64,000 nt of DNA from UBA1351 sp965140555 (GCA_965140555.1 OZ223259.1:2790001-2854000); one strand, 5' to 3'. Shown: positions 33,872 through 43,363, numbered from the stretch's first letter. Made by a program: numbers and translations. Notes: generated from the letters alone by a model not told the origin.

Positions 33872-34465
33872 TTATAGGGTATTTTCAGCTAATTGGTAAA
33901 TACGTTTTTTCTCAGCAGAGGAGAGATACTTATCGATAAGGTTCGTTCCGATGAGATAGACGATAATTAAGGTGACATTCGTAATAATAGTATAGGGGAG
34001 TCCGAGTGTCGTTGCTTGAAAGAATAAAATCGGTAACTTGGCACTGGCCCAGGTCATAAGAAAGAAAAGAACATAGGCATAACGGGCTCCCTTTTTAAGC
34101 ATAATGTGTGCTACAGGGAATGCTGCGATTAAGGGACCGGCAGACATAGTACCGATAAAAAATGCAATAAAGACCCCAAGCCAACCGGAGTTATCCCCCA
34201 TAAGTCGTATCATTGTTTCCCGTGGGACCCAGATGTCCAAAAGACCGATGAGTAGAAAAATCGGGGGAACGATTTTTAGCATGGAAATAAACTGGAATCC
34301 GGCAGATTGTATAGCCTGATAACTTAGTGGCGTCTTTGAATTATGATGAAGTATGCCAATGGAAATAGGCAACACATCAATAAGTACGAGTACTAACATA
34401 AGAACTAATGAAACAAGAAACATACGGCTTTTTACCATTTTAATCATAGCGTTTTTTAAAGTCAT
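33872..34465 (-). CDS. Half-size permease of the ArsP/YraQ-like (DUF318) type, second subunit
   Basis: 197 residues with about five membrane helices. The segment IGTMSAGPLIAAFPVAHIMLKKGARYAYVLFFLMTWASAKLPI (about 105-147) has the paired small-residue, proline-containing loop of DUF318/UPF0718 permeases, such as the organoarsenical exporter ArsP. Full permeases have two such halves in one chain; here the other half is the upstream gene. The start ATG shares one base with the stop of that gene (TAATG), so translation is coupled. The substrate is unknown; no arsenic genes adjoin. Confidence 0.7.
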   Translation of the reverse strand: MTLKNAMIKMVKSRMFLVSLVLMLVLVLIDVLPISIGILHHNSKTPLSYQAIQSAGFQFISMLKIVPPIFLLIGLLDIWVPRETMIRLMGDNSGWLGVFIAFFIGTMSAGPLIAAFPVAHIMLKKGARYAYVLFFLMTWASAKLPILFFQATTLGLPYTIITNVTLIIVYLIGTNLIDKYLSSAEKKRIYQLAENTL

Positions 34466-34947
34466 TAGAGCACCCCCCATACAACAAAAGCGACAATTCC
34501 GGATGCGATAAAGGCGAGGCCATTTCGTAGAATCACGGCTTTAGTACCGAAAAATTTTACTTCAGCAGACCAATAGACCAGTCCGACGGCCATCAGTGTT
34601 GTCACGAGAGCAGCGACTTGAGCATAACCAGCACCATTTTCGAGGAGCTGCACACCAAGAGGATAAGTAACAAAAGGTGGCATGAAAGCGACAGAGCCAA
34701 TAAGCATGGCAAGGATGACGCCAAGAATACCGGAGTCTGCACCAATGATTTGACGAATCATAGCAGGGGTAACTAAGCTAAGTAGCACACCAACGATGAT
34801 AAATAGTGGTATTAATACAGGAAGTATATTGACAAATGCCTTCCAGCCTTTTTTGACGGCGAGTCCGGTTTTTTTCCTGTCCTTTATGAGGGAAAGGATA
34901 AGAAGAAGTCCGGCAATTCCATAGAGAATAAGGGTTGATAGATCCAT
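34465..34947 (-). CDS. Half-size permease of the ArsP/YraQ-like (DUF318) type, first subunit
   Basis: 160 residues with about five helices. A cytosolic KDRKKTGLAVKKGWKAF segment precedes LIGSVAFMPPFVTYPLGVQLLENGAGYAQVAALVTTLMAVG (about 90-130), which mirrors the loop of the partner gene. Together the two proteins would build one ten-helix permease. AAGGAGG nine bases before ATG 34947 sets the start, shorter than the maximal frame. It is the first gene of the minus-strand pair, and the 270 bases upstream are gene-free. Confidence 0.7.
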   Translation of the reverse strand: MDLSTLILYGIAGLLLILSLIKDRKKTGLAVKKGWKAFVNILPVLIPLFIIVGVLLSLVTPAMIRQIIGADSGILGVILAMLIGSVAFMPPFVTYPLGVQLLENGAGYAQVAALVTTLMAVGLVYWSAEVKFFGTKAVILRNGLAFIASGIVAFVVWGVL

Positions 34948-35218
34948 TGAGTATAACCTCCTTTGTGTCATTAAGTTATCCATAGTATAACAAAAAATAA
35001 GACAAAATAGTATATTCAAATATTACGATATTACGATGTATAATATCAATATATTGTATGCATTGCACAAGTGAGACGACGTATTCCTAGTGTTGAGTGT
35101 TTAGATTAAAGCGATATGGTCAAAAGAGTTGCATTTTACTAGGTGTATGCATATACTTAGTTTTAATGACCTATAGACAAAAGATGGCAATAGAGAAATA
35201 GAGTTTTAGGAGGAAGCG

Positions 35219-36172
35219 ATGAAAATTGTATTATTAGAACCCTTGGGAATTGATGCCGATACATTAGAACAATGGAAAAGTCAATTGCAAGAGCTAGGAC
35301 ATAACCTTGTGTCTTATGAAACACGAGAGACAGATGTTGACATACTTATAGAACGTTCCAAAGATGCGGATATCGTTATACTGACAAATCTGCCTTATCC
35401 GAAAGATGTCATGGAAGCTTGTCCGAAATTGAAAATGATTGCCGTTGCTTTTACAGGGGTTGATCATGTAGACATGGCCTATTGCAAGGAACGTCAGATT
35501 GTTGTATCGAATGCAGCCGGATACTCCACATCTGCTGTTGCGGAATTGGCCGTTGGATTAATGATTGGTGTGTATCGACGTTTAATCGAATGCGACAGAC
35601 ATACCCGTCAGTCAAAGACAAAAGCAGGTCTTATCGGTTTTGAACTATCAGGAAAAACAGTAGGAATTATCGGAACAGGGGCAATTGGATGGCAAGTGAT
35701 GCGAATTCTTCAGGCTTTTGGGTGTGAGGTGATTGCCTACAGTCGTACACAGAAACAGACATGGATTGATGCAGGCGTTGCCTATGTAGATAAAGAGACC
35801 CTATTAAGAACCAGTGATATTGTTACCTTACATGTACCTCTTACAGAAAGTAGTCGAGGACTAATCGGTAAGGAGGAATTGGCATGGATGAAACCATCGG
35901 CTATTCTTATCAATACGGCTAGAGGTCCCGTTGTTGATAGCGAAGCTTTAGCAGAGGCATTGGAAAACGGTCAAATTGCAGGGGCAGGTATTGATGTTTT
36001 TGAAATAGAACCACCGATTCCGTCAGAACATGGTCTTATGCAAGCACCCAATACATTAGTAACACCCCATGTTGCCTTTGCAACAAAGGAGGCATTGCTC
36101 AAACGGGCAAAGATTACTTTTGATAATGTGGAGAGTTATATAGAAGGGGAAATAAAACGACAAGTCATATAG
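35219..36172 (+). CDS. D-isomer specific 2-hydroxyacid dehydrogenase
   Basis: 317 residues. The NAD-binding Rossmann motif is GIIGTGAIGWQVM (about 148-160). The catalytic Arg lies in INTARGPVVD (about 235), the Glu in IDVFEIEPP (about 265) and the His in VTPHVAF (about 285), so the enzyme should be active. The family interconverts 2-oxo acids and D-2-hydroxy acids (glycerate, phosphoglycerate, lactate-like). It lacks the ACT regulatory domain of long SerA proteins. GGAGG precedes ATG and a terminator follows; it is a single-gene unit. Exact substrate unknown. Confidence 0.92.
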   Translation: MKIVLLEPLGIDADTLEQWKSQLQELGHNLVSYETRETDVDILIERSKDADIVILTNLPYPKDVMEACPKLKMIAVAFTGVDHVDMAYCKERQIVVSNAAGYSTSAVAELAVGLMIGVYRRLIECDRHTRQSKTKAGLIGFELSGKTVGIIGTGAIGWQVMRILQAFGCEVIAYSRTQKQTWIDAGVAYVDKETLLRTSDIVTLHVPLTESSRGLIGKEELAWMKPSAILINTARGPVVDSEALAEALENGQIAGAGIDVFEIEPPIPSEHGLMQAPNTLVTPHVAFATKEALLKRAKITFDNVESYIEGEIKRQVI

Positions 36173-36208
36173 GGATTGATTTATTTCCTATACAGGTTTA
36201 TAATCAAC

Positions 36209-36250
36209 AAGCCTACCTCCGTTCATTATATGATGAGGTAGGCTTTATAT
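36209..36250 (+). terminator. Terminator after the 2-hydroxyacid dehydrogenase
   Basis: AAGCCTACCTC (36209-36219) pairs with GAGGTAGGCTT (36235-36245), followed by TATAT. Confidence 0.7.
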
Positions 36251-36272
36251 GTAGGAGGAATGAAGAATAGAG

Positions 36273-37936
36273 ATGTTGAAACCAAAATTAGTATCCATAT
36301 TAAAACACAGAGAAACAGAACTTACAAAAGAACAGTTGGGTAAGGACATTGTAGCAGGGATTATTGTAGCCGTCATTGCCTTGCCCTTGTCCATTGCTCT
36401 AGCTATTGCATCAGGAGTTACACCGGAAAAGGGCCTTATTACTGCTATTATTGCAGGCTTCCTTATCTCTGCGTTAGGCGGAAGTCGCGTTCAAATCGGT
36501 GGGCCTACAGGGGCCTTCGTTATTATTGTCTATGGAATTGTTACACAATACGGAATGAGTGGATTGACTCTGGCAACAATAATGGCCGGAATATTTATGA
36601 TTGTTTTTGGACTCATGCGTTTTGGGAATGTTATTCGGTATATACCCTATCCTATTACTGTAGGGTTTACGAGCGGAATTGCCTTAGTCTTATTCTCAAC
36701 GCAGACCAAAGATTTCTTTGGAATGGATCTTACAGAAGTGCCTACAGAATTTTTTGATAAATGGGCAGTGTACTTGACCATCTATCCAGTATTGATATGG
36801 CAACGACGTGCGTGGGAGTGATATCCCTTCTTATTATTGTGTTCTGGCCGAAGGTGAATAAGAAAATACCCGGGTCACTCATTGCACTTATTATTGCAAC
36901 GGTAGCCGTATATGTGTTCAAATTGCCCGTTGAAACGATCGGTAGTCGCTTCGGTACTATTTCGAATCGCATAGCACCTATTGATTTGGGTACTATGGAT
37001 GTGTCCGTGGAACGAATCCAAGGATTGATACATCCTGCACTTACAATCGCCTTTTTAGCCAGTATAGAATCGTTGTTATCTGCTGTTGTAGCAGACGGAA
37101 TGATTGGGAAAAAGCATCAATCCAATATGGAGTTGATAGCCCAAGGTATTGCCAACATCGGATCAGCGTTATTTGGCGGCATACCTGCAACGGGAGCCAT
37201 TGCTCGAACGGCAGCTAATATTAAGAATGGGGGACGAACACCCATAGCCGGAATCGTTCATGCGATTGTCGTGTTACTGATTATGTTGGTTTTTATGCCT
37301 TTGGCGCGGCTAATTCCTATGACAACTTTATCAGCGATTTTGTTTGTGGTAGCCTATAATATGAGTGAATGGCGCTCATTCAAAGCCTTACTTGGTTCTA
37401 CAAAAAGTGATGCTGCCGTACTCGTTCTGACCTTTGGAATGACCGTTGTGTTTGACTTGGTGATTGCAATTGAAATCGGCATGATTCTTGCCATGTTTCT
37501 TTTTGTAAGACGCATGTCGGAAAATACACAGTATACCAAAATAAGCCATCATTATGAGGATACACATACATCCTATGATGAAGACCATATTGGTTTGAAT
37601 AATCGGATTATGGTTTATGAAATTGCGGGGCCGCTGTTTTTTGGAATGGCAAATACCTTTCTAGAGGTTCAACATGAAGTCAAGAGCCATACGGATGTCT
37701 TGATATTGAAGCTTGAAGACGTCCCCATGATGGATGCAACGGCCTATCAATCCCTCAAACGTGTCGCAGACAGATGTAAGCAAGAAGAGGTCCTTCTTTT
37801 GTTGGCATCTGTTAATGAACAACCGTATAAAGTGTTGAAGACAACAGGGTATTTGAATCAAAGCAATCAGCCGTGTTGCTTTGATACTGTCGAAGAAGCG
37901 ATTCATTATGCAGATAATCAGCTTATACAGCGTTGA
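36273..37936 (+). pseudogene. SulP family anion transporter, interrupted by a -1 frameshift
   Basis: Two overlapping frames together encode one SulP protein of about 555 residues. The first (36273 to a stop at 36821) gives the N-terminal helices including ALPLSIALAIASG and GGPTGAFVIIVYG. The second supplies the remaining helices (ASIESLLSAVVADGMIGKKHQSNMELIAQGIANIGSALFGG) and a C-terminal STAS domain (about the last 110 residues, MVYEIAGPLFFGMANTF). Continuity DKWAVYL to DHLSSID places the missing base near 36773-36778. No slippery heptamer is visible, so a deletion or sequencing error is more likely than programmed shifting. The family imports sulfate, bicarbonate or similar anions. AGGAGG lies 14 bases before ATG, further than usual. 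Confidence 0.82.
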
Positions 37937-37960
37937 TAACTATAGTGGGTCGGGTCTATA

Positions 37961-38824
37961 TTAAGACTTAGGTTGAGCATATTGTTGATAGGTTTTTGGT
38001 GAAACACCTGTCAGTTTGCGAAAGGTTTTGTAAAAATTAGAATAGTCATCATAGCCCACACGTTGACTGATTTCGCTCATATTAAGAGTGTTTTGCAGAA
38101 GAAGTTCCTTGGCATAACGGATACGTTTGGATTGGATGTATTCCATGATGGAGAATCCGGTATGGGTCTTGAATAGGTGGCACATATAATAACGATCCAT
38201 AAAGTGTCGGGAAGCTAAGGCGTTTAAATCATAAGGTTTATTAAAATGTTGGCTGATATCATGAAGTATTTTTTCGATTCTTTGGTCAATAGGCGTATCA
38301 GGTTCAATCGGTTGGGTGGCTTCATACTGATGCTTATGCATGGTATCGAGAGTTATAAAAAGTTCCATAGCTAGAAGTTGTTGCTCGAAGCGTTCTTTGA
38401 CAGTCGTGGCATCATTTAAATTGACAGTACGTTCAAATAAGAGCTTTGCTCGTGGATAAAGAGGGTGATCGGATCGAATAAGATTCTGTCGCCCTTTTTG
38501 ACGGTCAAGAAACATGCTAAATAAGGCAAGATTATGAGGAAGAAGGGGTTGAAATAATTCCGGTCGGAACATAATATACATGCGATCATAAGGATGGTCT
38601 TCGGTCATTGTAGGTCGATGGACCTCTTTGGCATTGGTAAGTATAATATCTCCGGGATTCATGTCATAGTAAGTCCCTTCGATATAATAACGAATATCCG
38701 AGGTTAAAGCCATAAAAAGCTCACAGGCATCGTGAAGATGAATATCTACAGAGCATGTATCACTGATATGATGGGCTGCAATTAAATAATGTGTTGAAAT
38801 AGGAAGAATAGATGTTTGTGTCAT
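37961..38824 (-). CDS. AraC family regulator with cupin domain
   Basis: 287 residues: an N-terminal cupin (about 15-100: DIHLHDACELFMALTSDIRYYIEGTYYDMNPGDIILTNAKEVHRP) and the paired AraC helix-turn-helices (about 190-285: DLNALASRHFMDRYYMCHLFKTHTGFSIMEYIQSKRIRYAKELL, then NMSEISQRVGYDDYSNFYKTFRKLTGVSPKTYQQ). GGAGG before ATG 38824 decides the start over an in-frame ATG 12 bases upstream. It is convergent with the SulP gene and has no divergent partner; target genes are not evident here. Confidence 0.92.
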   Translation of the reverse strand: MTQTSILPISTHYLIAAHHISDTCSVDIHLHDACELFMALTSDIRYYIEGTYYDMNPGDIILTNAKEVHRPTMTEDHPYDRMYIMFRPELFQPLLPHNLALFSMFLDRQKGRQNLIRSDHPLYPRAKLLFERTVNLNDATTVKERFEQQLLAMELFITLDTMHKHQYEATQPIEPDTPIDQRIEKILHDISQHFNKPYDLNALASRHFMDRYYMCHLFKTHTGFSIMEYIQSKRIRYAKELLLQNTLNMSEISQRVGYDDYSNFYKTFRKLTGVSPKTYQQYAQPKS

Positions 38825-39037
38825 GAAAACCTCCATAGGTCAGTCATCAAGAAAACAATATTTGCAATAGTTAAACCAACATACAGAATTACCGAGTGAT
38901 TAGGAGGAATTACTGTTGAACCCCTAATTACTATGTAGTTCTGAGTCTTTAGAATCAAAGTATACAATAAAGGATGGGGAATTGTCTACTTGCAAAGGTG
39001 GTTGATATTGATGAGAAGAGTTCTTCGAGACAATAAT

Positions 39038-39082
39038 AAAGAGCTGTTATGCAAGCAATAGTTGCTTGCATAACAGCTCTTT
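39038..39082. terminator. Long perfect hairpin, terminator of the nitroreductase operon
   Basis: A 21-base arm (39038-39058, starting AAAGAGCTGTTATGCAAGCA), three-base loop, perfectly inverted arm (39062-39082). It lies 35 bases beyond the nitroreductase stop. The rest of the 292-base gap 38825-39116 shows only AT-rich sequence with the AraC gene's upstream region. Confidence 0.75.
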
Positions 39083-39116
39083 GACTTCTTTTATTAGGAA
39101 AGTTCTCGTAGAACAT

Positions 39117-39857
39117 TTATTTATCGTTTGTAAATCCTTGCTTCTTCATTGTAGGATATACTGCAGGGAAGTAAATGTTTTGGTATACATTAGAGGTTGT
39201 ATAGCTCCAATTAACTTCTTGTTCTCTGTTGATATCAGCAAGATAAGAAACCATAAGTTCGTCATAAGCATCAATAGCCTCTTCCAAGCCTTCTTTTTGA
39301 TAAGCATTCTTATGATAGAAGGTTTCAATCGGTAAACGAGGTTTTTTGTGAGAGTTGTCATTAGGAATACCAATAGCAAGTCCTGCAATGGGGTAAGTAA
39401 GTTCCGGTAGGTCTAGTAAGTCGATAATGCTTTGAGGATCTCGACGAATTCCGCCAATAGGTACAATACCTAGGCCCATAGATTCAGCTGCGATAATGGC
39501 ACCACCCATATTCAACCCAACATCAACGCCACCAACGAGTGTAGCTTCAACGCTTTCATGAATGGTTTGAATGCGGTCATTTTTCTTAGCGGCGAGGTCG
39601 GTTTTGTAGAAATCCATGACAAAAAGCATGAAGACAGGTGCTTGGTCAATCCAAGTTTGTCCTCCGGCGATTTCTGCCAATTTAGCTTTTTTCTCTTTGT
39701 CGGTAATAACGATAACAGATGTTTGTTGACCGTTAATGGAGTTTGGCATAGCTTGAGCAGAAGTTACGATAGCTTCGATTTGTCCCTCTTCAAGAGGTGC
39801 GTCTGAAAAATTTCTAATGGAACGATGTTCCTTAATCGTATGAATAATTGGATTCAT
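39117..39857 (-). CDS. NfsA-like FMN-dependent nitroreductase
   Basis: 246 residues of the oxygen-insensitive nitroreductase/flavin reductase (NfsA/FRP) group: HRSIRNFSDAPLEEGQIEAIVTSAQAMPNSINGQQTSVIVITD at the N-terminus binds FMN, and GGVDVGLNMGGAIIAAESMGLGIVPIGGIRRDP (about 112-144) is a family core. It reduces nitroaromatics and quinones with NAD(P)H. AGGAG precedes ATG. It is the last gene of a minus-strand operon behind a MarR repressor and an ABM-domain protein, so an inducible response to quinones or nitro compounds is likely. Confidence 0.92.
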   Translation of the reverse strand: MNPIIHTIKEHRSIRNFSDAPLEEGQIEAIVTSAQAMPNSINGQQTSVIVITDKEKKAKLAEIAGGQTWIDQAPVFMLFVMDFYKTDLAAKKNDRIQTIHESVEATLVGGVDVGLNMGGAIIAAESMGLGIVPIGGIRRDPQSIIDLLDLPELTYPIAGLAIGIPNDNSHKKPRLPIETFYHKNAYQKEGLEEAIDAYDELMVSYLADINREQEVNWSYTTSNVYQNIYFPAVYPTMKKQGFTNDK

Positions 39858-39893
39858 AATAGTCTCCTTTATAGTGTGTCAGTAAGTGTTCGG

Positions 39894-40187
39894 TTAGTCA
39901 GTAACTTTTTGATACAATGTTACATCGCTTTCACCGGCCATGAAGTCTTTTGTTGCTTCACCGGCTGAAATAAGATGTTCAGCAGACATATGTCCCTTGA
40001 GATCTTCCATGGAGTTCCAAGTCTCAATCATTGTAAAAACTTCAGGGTTCTTAATGTCTTGAAATAATTCGTATTGGATACAACCGGAATCCTTTGCATT
40101 GGTATCGGCAACCAATTGAAGAACAATAGATTTATATGCGTTTATATGTTCCGGTTTAACGGTGCTTTTTGCAATTACATGAATCAT
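39894..40187 (-). CDS. Antibiotic biosynthesis monooxygenase (ABM) domain protein, YgiN-like
   Basis: 97 residues, one ABM ferredoxin-like domain: IHVIAKSTVKPEHINAYKSI, DSGCIQYELFQDIKNPEVFTMIETW, and HMSAEHLIS. Small dimeric members oxidise quinols or related aromatics without cofactors (YgiN, quinol monooxygenase). It lies between a nitroreductase and a MarR regulator in one operon, a pairing that supports a quinone or phenol detoxification role. GAGGTAT precedes ATG. Confidence 0.9.
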   Translation of the reverse strand: MIHVIAKSTVKPEHINAYKSIVLQLVADTNAKDSGCIQYELFQDIKNPEVFTMIETWNSMEDLKGHMSAEHLISAGEATKDFMAGESDVTLYQKVTD

Positions 40188-40214
40188 AAATATACCTCGT
40201 ATTCCTTTAACTAT

Positions 40215-40676
40215 TTAGAGGGAAGTGGTTTCACACCCAAGATGTTTAAGTAGCTTGTGACTAAGTTTCATATAGGTTGTTCGTTCTTCTTCAGTTAATG
40301 CGGTGGAAATTAAGGTGTTGACCTCATTCCAAGCATCAATGAGGGTCGGCATATGTCGTTGACCTTCATCAGTGAGAGTTAAGTAAACATTTTTGCCTTC
40401 CGATGTTTTTTCCAAATAACCCTTTGTTTCCAGCTTTTGTATAAAGCGTGTCATCGTTGATGGCGATAAATGAAGAAAATTCCCCATATCTTTTTGATGA
40501 ACGGTACCTTTTGTATATAAGACATAGAGGATAAATGCGTGGCTAGGTGATAGTCCTGTCTTTTGAAAGATGTCATCACCTTTGTTTTTGAAGCTTCGAG
40601 ATAGCTTAGAAACGGTAAAAAATAAGCTGCTATTCAATTGGCATTCCGTTTCGCTTAACGTAATTTTTGTGTCCAT
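40215..40676 (-). CDS. MarR family transcriptional regulator
   Basis: 153 residues. Winged helix at about 50-110 (GTVHQKDMGNFLHLSPSTMTRFIQKLETKGYLEKTSEGKNVYLTLTDEG). One cysteine lies near the N-terminus (ECQLNSS) and one near the C-terminus, so redox sensing is possible but unproven. The maximal frame begins 81 bases upstream, but GAGAGGTGATACG before ATG 40676 decides. It heads the ABM-nitroreductase operon and is divergent from a MATE pump; a palindrome over its transcription start suggests autorepression and perhaps control of the pump. Confidence 0.9.
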   Translation of the reverse strand: MDTKITLSETECQLNSSLFFTVSKLSRSFKNKGDDIFQKTGLSPSHAFILYVLYTKGTVHQKDMGNFLHLSPSTMTRFIQKLETKGYLEKTSEGKNVYLTLTDEGQRHMPTLIDAWNEVNTLISTALTEEERTTYMKLSHKLLKHLGCETTSL

Positions 40677-40689
40677 CGTATCACCTCTC

Positions 40690-40733
40690 TTGTTTGTACA
40701 TACAACTATATCACAAAAAAGTATTGGATGCAA
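40690..40733 (-). promoter_or_regulatory. Promoter and operator of the marR-ABM-nitroreductase operon
   Basis: On the minus strand TTGCAT (40728-40733), 17 bases, TATAGT (40705-40710). The near-palindrome TTGTTTGTACATACAA (40690-40705; one mismatched pair) covers the expected transcription start, the usual place for a MarR site. Confidence 0.65.
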
Positions 40734-40843
40734 CAGATAAAATATTTTTTCCTTCATCGCTCATTGCAAGTGTAGTATTTACAACATTACCGTGGTATAA
40801 TCAGGCGGTCAAGAATAAACCCATGAACAGCAGGAGTTGAACT

Positions 40844-42211
40844 ATGTCGAATGAACGAAATACATCGCTGACATCCGGCGATATTATTAAACAACTTATT
40901 ACATTGGCATTACCGATTATAGGAACAAGCTTTGTGCAGACCGCTTATAATCTTATTGATATGTTTTGGATTGGATTTTTGGGATCGAATGCAGTGGCAG
41001 CAGTTGGAATTGCCGGTTTTTATGTATGGTTTTCCAATGGTTTGGTGCTTCTGTCCAGAACAGGAACGGAAATACGTGTAGCCCAATCCACAGGAGCAAC
41101 ATTAGATGAAAAGGCAAAGCGGTATGCAAGAGCAGGCCTTGCTAGTGTCTTAGGTATTGCCATTATTTATACGCTCATCATCCAACTGTTTCGCTATAAT
41201 CTGATTGATTTTTTTGGAACGGAAGATTCTATTGTTGACGGAATGAGTCGTGAGTACTTACAAGTGGTCAGCATTGGTTTTGTTTTTGCTTTTTTTAATC
41301 AAGTGATGACCGGTACCTTTAACGGACGTGGAGATAGCCGTCTGCCTTTTATATTGAATACTATAGGCTTGGCTATTAATATACTATTAGACCCGCTGTT
41401 GATTTTTGGCTTAGGGCCGATAGGAGGAATGGGGGTTATAGGTGCAGCCCTTGCTACAGTCATTGCTCAAGGATGTATTACTATTATTTTTATTTATCAG
41501 GTCAAAATTAAACATCGGTTATTCCACCAATTTAGAATCTTTAATACACTTAAAGGAAGTCATGTAATGGAAATTTTCAAATTGGGACTTCCTGCCGCTG
41601 CACAGAGTGTTCTTTTTACAATCACGGCTATGATTATTGCTCGTATTGTGGCTGTGTATGGACCGCTGCCTATTGCGGCACAAAAGGTTGGCTCCCAAAT
41701 TGAATCTATAACGTGGATGACGGCAACAGGTTTTTCAGTGGCAATTAGTGCATTTGTTGGGCAAAACTATGGGGCCCAAGCCTATGATAGAGTTCGACGA
41801 GGCTTTTCGAGTGGTTTGAAGATTGCCGTAGGTTTTGGTCTATTCAATTCACTCTTACTATTTTTTGGTGCACGGCTGTTATTTATGATTTTTATCCGTG
41901 AGGCAGATGTTATTCCATATGGTGTCGATTATTTGAAAATATTAGCCCTTTCACAACTCTTCATGTATTTGGAGATTACAATGACCGGGGTCTTCAATGG
42001 TATGGGACATACCCAACCACCGGCAATAATCAGTATTACTCTGAATGTGTTACGTATTCCCATGGCCCTATACTTATCTACGTATACAACGTTGGGCATT
42101 AACGGTATCTGGTGGGCAATTACAATTAGTAGCATTATCAAGGGAATCATCAATTATATATGGTTGCGTTATGATATGAAACGGACCCTCAAGCCGAGTC
42201 TTAAGTCATAA
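40844..42211 (+). CDS. MATE family efflux transporter
   Basis: 455 residues with about 12 membrane helices in two homologous halves (FVQTAYNLIDMFWIGFLGSNAVAAVGIAG near the start; its counterpart near 245-300 is GLPAAAQSVLFTITAMIIARIVAVYGPLPIAAQKVGSQIESI). MATE pumps expel cationic drugs or organic molecules using sodium or proton gradients. GCAGGAG precedes ATG, and a TGGTATAAT extended -10 lies at about 40791-40799. It is divergent from the MarR-nitroreductase operon and may be co-regulated through the shared 167-base region. Confidence 0.93.
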   Translation: MSNERNTSLTSGDIIKQLITLALPIIGTSFVQTAYNLIDMFWIGFLGSNAVAAVGIAGFYVWFSNGLVLLSRTGTEIRVAQSTGATLDEKAKRYARAGLASVLGIAIIYTLIIQLFRYNLIDFFGTEDSIVDGMSREYLQVVSIGFVFAFFNQVMTGTFNGRGDSRLPFILNTIGLAINILLDPLLIFGLGPIGGMGVIGAALATVIAQGCITIIFIYQVKIKHRLFHQFRIFNTLKGSHVMEIFKLGLPAAAQSVLFTITAMIIARIVAVYGPLPIAAQKVGSQIESITWMTATGFSVAISAFVGQNYGAQAYDRVRRGFSSGLKIAVGFGLFNSLLLFFGARLLFMIFIREADVIPYGVDYLKILALSQLFMYLEITMTGVFNGMGHTQPPAIISITLNVLRIPMALYLSTYTTLGINGIWWAITISSIIKGIINYIWLRYDMKRTLKPSLKS

Positions 42212-42292
42212 TGCTTGTTTTATTCTCTTCCTAAATGGTCTATACTTAAGGCGAAGGAGCTATTAACTGCCGAAGAAGTAGGAGGTACAAGA

Positions 42293-43363
42293 ATGAATAA
42301 AAGAAGCGATCGAGCACAAGGTGCCCTCATGGGTGCATTTATTGGAGAAGCGCTTGGTGTCGGCCCTCATTGGTACTATGACTTAGATAAACTTCATGAG
42401 GAGTATGGCACGTGGATTGATGATTATACAACGCCTAAAGATGATCGGTATCACCATGGGGTAAAGGCCGGTGAGTTATCGCAGCAAGGGTGGATTATAA
42501 AAGAAATGGCCAAATATCTTATAGATAATAAAGGCTACGATCAAGAGTCCTTTTGTAATATGATGGATACAGTGATTCTTCCTAATGTCTCAGCGGAACC
42601 TATGGGCGGTCTTGGTGGGTATACGAGCCAAGTGATGCGACATTTATATATAAAACGAGTGGAAAAGAAATTACCATGGTCAGAAGTGGCAGGCATAGGA
42701 GATACAACAGAGTCTTTGGAGCGTAATATTCCGACGGCTATCTATTATGCCGATGATATGGCAACATTATGTGAAAGCATTACAAACAATACAGCTTTGG
42801 CACAAAGTGATAATGTCACAGGGTCACTTTCTGTCGCCTTTAATGTGGTATTGGCAACATTAATTAACGGTGAACCCCTTGATGGGGATATTAGCAATAA
42901 ACTGATGCATATGGTTCACGACGGAACTTTACCCTTTCATGCAGTGACGATGCAAAATTTAGAAGCACCGGCTATAGGGGAGCGAGCGAAACCGGTTACC
43001 GGTATGTTCGCGTCACCGGACGCTTTATTGTCACCGGGATATATGGCAAGAGCAGCAGCAGATCCGGATATCAAGATAGAACCGGCTTGGAAGGCTTCGA
43101 TTGTATACGGAATGCCATGTGCGATTTATCATATGCTTCCGACAGCCTATTACCTGGGAGCGAGATTTCGAGATGATTTTGAGCAAGGAGTTCTTCATGC
43201 CCTCAATGGAGGTGGACAGAATCAGGTGAGAACGATGTTGACAGGGGCACTTATCGGTGCACAAGTCGGACTATCCGGGATTCCTTCACGATTCATAGAC
43301 GGTTTGAAAAATGGTGACGAACTGTTGCAGTTAGTCAAAGCATTACCGCCATATAAGGATTAA
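42293..43363 (+). CDS. ADP-ribosylglycohydrolase family protein
   Basis: 356 residues, entirely helical. DRAQGALMGAFIGEALGVGPHWYYD (about 6-30) is the family opening, and acidic and threonine residues such as YADDM (about 150) and GGLGGYTSQVM would bind two magnesium ions. The family removes ADP-ribose from proteins or nucleic acids, or cleaves related metabolites. No ADP-ribosyltransferase is visible nearby, so this is not obviously a DarT/DarG-like or DraT/DraG pair. The maximal frame starts 78 bases upstream, but GTAGGAGG before ATG 42293 is decisive. Confidence 0.85.
   Translation: MNKRSDRAQGALMGAFIGEALGVGPHWYYDLDKLHEEYGTWIDDYTTPKDDRYHHGVKAGELSQQGWIIKEMAKYLIDNKGYDQESFCNMMDTVILPNVSAEPMGGLGGYTSQVMRHLYIKRVEKKLPWSEVAGIGDTTESLERNIPTAIYYADDMATLCESITNNTALAQSDNVTGSLSVAFNVVLATLINGEPLDGDISNKLMHMVHDGTLPFHAVTMQNLEAPAIGERAKPVTGMFASPDALLSPGYMARAAADPDIKIEPAWKASIVYGMPCAIYHMLPTAYYLGARFRDDFEQGVLHALNGGGQNQVRTMLTGALIGAQVGLSGIPSRFIDGLKNGDELLQLVKALPPYKD

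Noticed and set aside
35117..35172. Possible fifth copy of the hairpin element (GGTCAAAAG ... ATGACC with a central GTATGCATATAC)
   Set aside because: Only short blocks match and the terminal repeats are not recognisable; too weak to list.
36746..36780. Programmed -1 ribosomal frameshift in the SulP gene
   Set aside because: No slippery heptamer lies at the junction; the T-run at 36750 is upstream and stop codons in the -1 frame follow it directly.
42293..43363. ADP-ribosylglycohydrolase as the antitoxin half of a toxin-antitoxin pair
   Set aside because: No ADP-ribosyltransferase or small partner is adjacent; neighbours are MATE and MFS transporters.
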